From: Phycobacter azelaicus
Lineage (GTDB): Bacteria > Pseudomonadota > Alphaproteobacteria > Rhodobacterales > Rhodobacteraceae
Assembly: GCF_014884385.1 (NCBI RefSeq)
Contig: NZ_WKFH01000003.1
Coordinates: forward strand, 1,750,001-1,814,000
Reading direction: 5' to 3'
DNA length: 64,000 nt
A program made the position numbers and the translations under genes. Positions 63,551 through 64,000 of this stretch are shown here, one piece after another. Position 1 is the first letter of the stretch; each line of letters starts with the position of its first letter. Under the pieces are notes generated by a model. That model saw only the letters and a list, made by a program, of their open reading frames with translations, made no database searches and had not been told where the DNA came from.

Positions 63551-64000
63551 ATGCGAGCACTAGTGGTCTGCGCCTATGCGCTGGTTCTTGGGGTTTTCCT
63601 GTCGGCCTGTGGTCGTCCCGACCTTGGGGATGAGACGCTGAGCGACAAGCAACTGAACCTCGAAGAGTACTTTGATGGACGCACAGTGGCCTATGGTCAG
63701 TTCACGGATCGGTTCGGAACCGTGCGGCGGCGTTTCAAGGTCGAAATCGATGGTACTTGGGATGGCAACACGCTGACCCTGGTAGAAGATTTCCAATATG
63801 CCGATGGCGGCACGGAACAGCGAATCTGGTCGCTGACAAAAACAGGCGAGGAGAGCTGGCAGGGCACCGCCGAGGGCGTTCAGGGCGTCGCAACGGGCGA
63901 AGAGAGTGGCGATACTTTCAACTGGCGCTATACCATCGATCTGCCGATGCCGGATGGTGACACGATGCGGGTCAGCTTTGATGACTGGATGTGGCTCCTG
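63551..64000 (+). CDS. DUF3833 lipoprotein, N-terminal part (cut by window edge)
   Basis: 150 codons are visible; the frame is still open at the edge. The signal peptide ends in LSAC with the lipidated cysteine at residue 20. The following LDxxTYFDGR-like segment (NLEEYFDGRTVAYGQFTDRF) and VEIDGTWDGNTLTLVEDF are typical of DUF3833 proteins. Function is unknown; the family lies in the envelope. AAGGAG is six bases before ATG 63551; the ATG at 63548 is too close to it. Confidence 0.85.
   Translation, partial: MRALVVCAYALVLGVFLSACGRPDLGDETLSDKQLNLEEYFDGRTVAYGQFTDRFGTVRRRFKVEIDGTWDGNTLTLVEDFQYADGGTEQRIWSLTKTGEESWQGTAEGVQGVATGEESGDTFNWRYTIDLPMPDGDTMRVSFDDWMWLL

Overview
The window is GC-rich chromosomal DNA of an alphaproteobacterium, most likely a marine Roseobacter-group member of the Rhodobacterales (Ruegeria/Phaeobacter/Tritonibacter-like; the genus is inferred). 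The grounds are the gene orders crcB-rluC-HAD-ATP12 and yidC-MOSC-engB-argB, an aap/bzt amino-acid transporter, a TIGR02300-type acidic protein, and a taurine pathway with TauR, Tpa, Xsc and a SoeABC-type sulfite dehydrogenase. No phage, insertion sequence, plasmid function or CRISPR array was seen.

Layout. 1-14.4 kb: housekeeping and stress genes. These are fadH (cut by the window edge), rppH, a PecS/PecM-like regulator-exporter pair with two palindromic operators, an adenosine-kinase-like PfkB kinase, nth, an Ada-like repair methyltransferase, an OmpA lipoprotein, an FMN reductase, a hot-dog dehydratase, a possible split MnmC pair, a soluble lytic transglycosylase and dapA. 14.4-15.8 kb: an ECF41 sigma factor with its carboxymuconolactone-decarboxylase-like partner, preceded by an exact match to the ECF41 promoter consensus.

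15.9-31.7 kb is a taurine/sulfoacetaldehyde block: soeCBA, citrate synthase, pta, ackA, tauE, xsc, tauR, then an ArsR-permease operon and a GNAT gene, then tpa. Together they would convert taurine to sulfoacetaldehyde (Tpa), then to acetyl phosphate and sulfite (Xsc), then acetyl-CoA (Pta) and citrate (citrate synthase). Sulfite is oxidised by SoeABC or exported by TauE. CTGGACYTAA-like boxes upstream of xsc, tauR and tpa mark a local TauR regulon. pta alone points the other way. 32.0-34.9 kb: a BKACE (DUF849) plus class III aminotransferase operon with a convergent GntR/FCD regulator, of unknown substrate.

35-42.7 kb: a YgjP-like metalloprotease, the TIGR02300 protein, tRNA-Ala(GGC), an orphan PAS-like/zinc protein, then rplO-secY-adk-rpsM-rpsK-rpoA-rplQ, punctuated by internal terminator-like hairpins. 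42.7-64 kb: a DegP-like protease, rarA, a multicopper oxidase, crcB-rluC-HAD-ATP12, aapJQMP, sixA with an Fe-S protein, argB, an SDR, engB-MOSC-yidC, an EAL protein, ttcA and a DUF3833 lipoprotein cut at the end.

An unexpected feature is a dispersed intergenic repeat family in at least four copies (near 3.4, 8.5, 26.4 and 29.5 kb). The copies share a left box, a core like CCCGTTGGGCGTGGCGC and a terminal GC-rich hairpin, and all sit just downstream of gene 3' ends.
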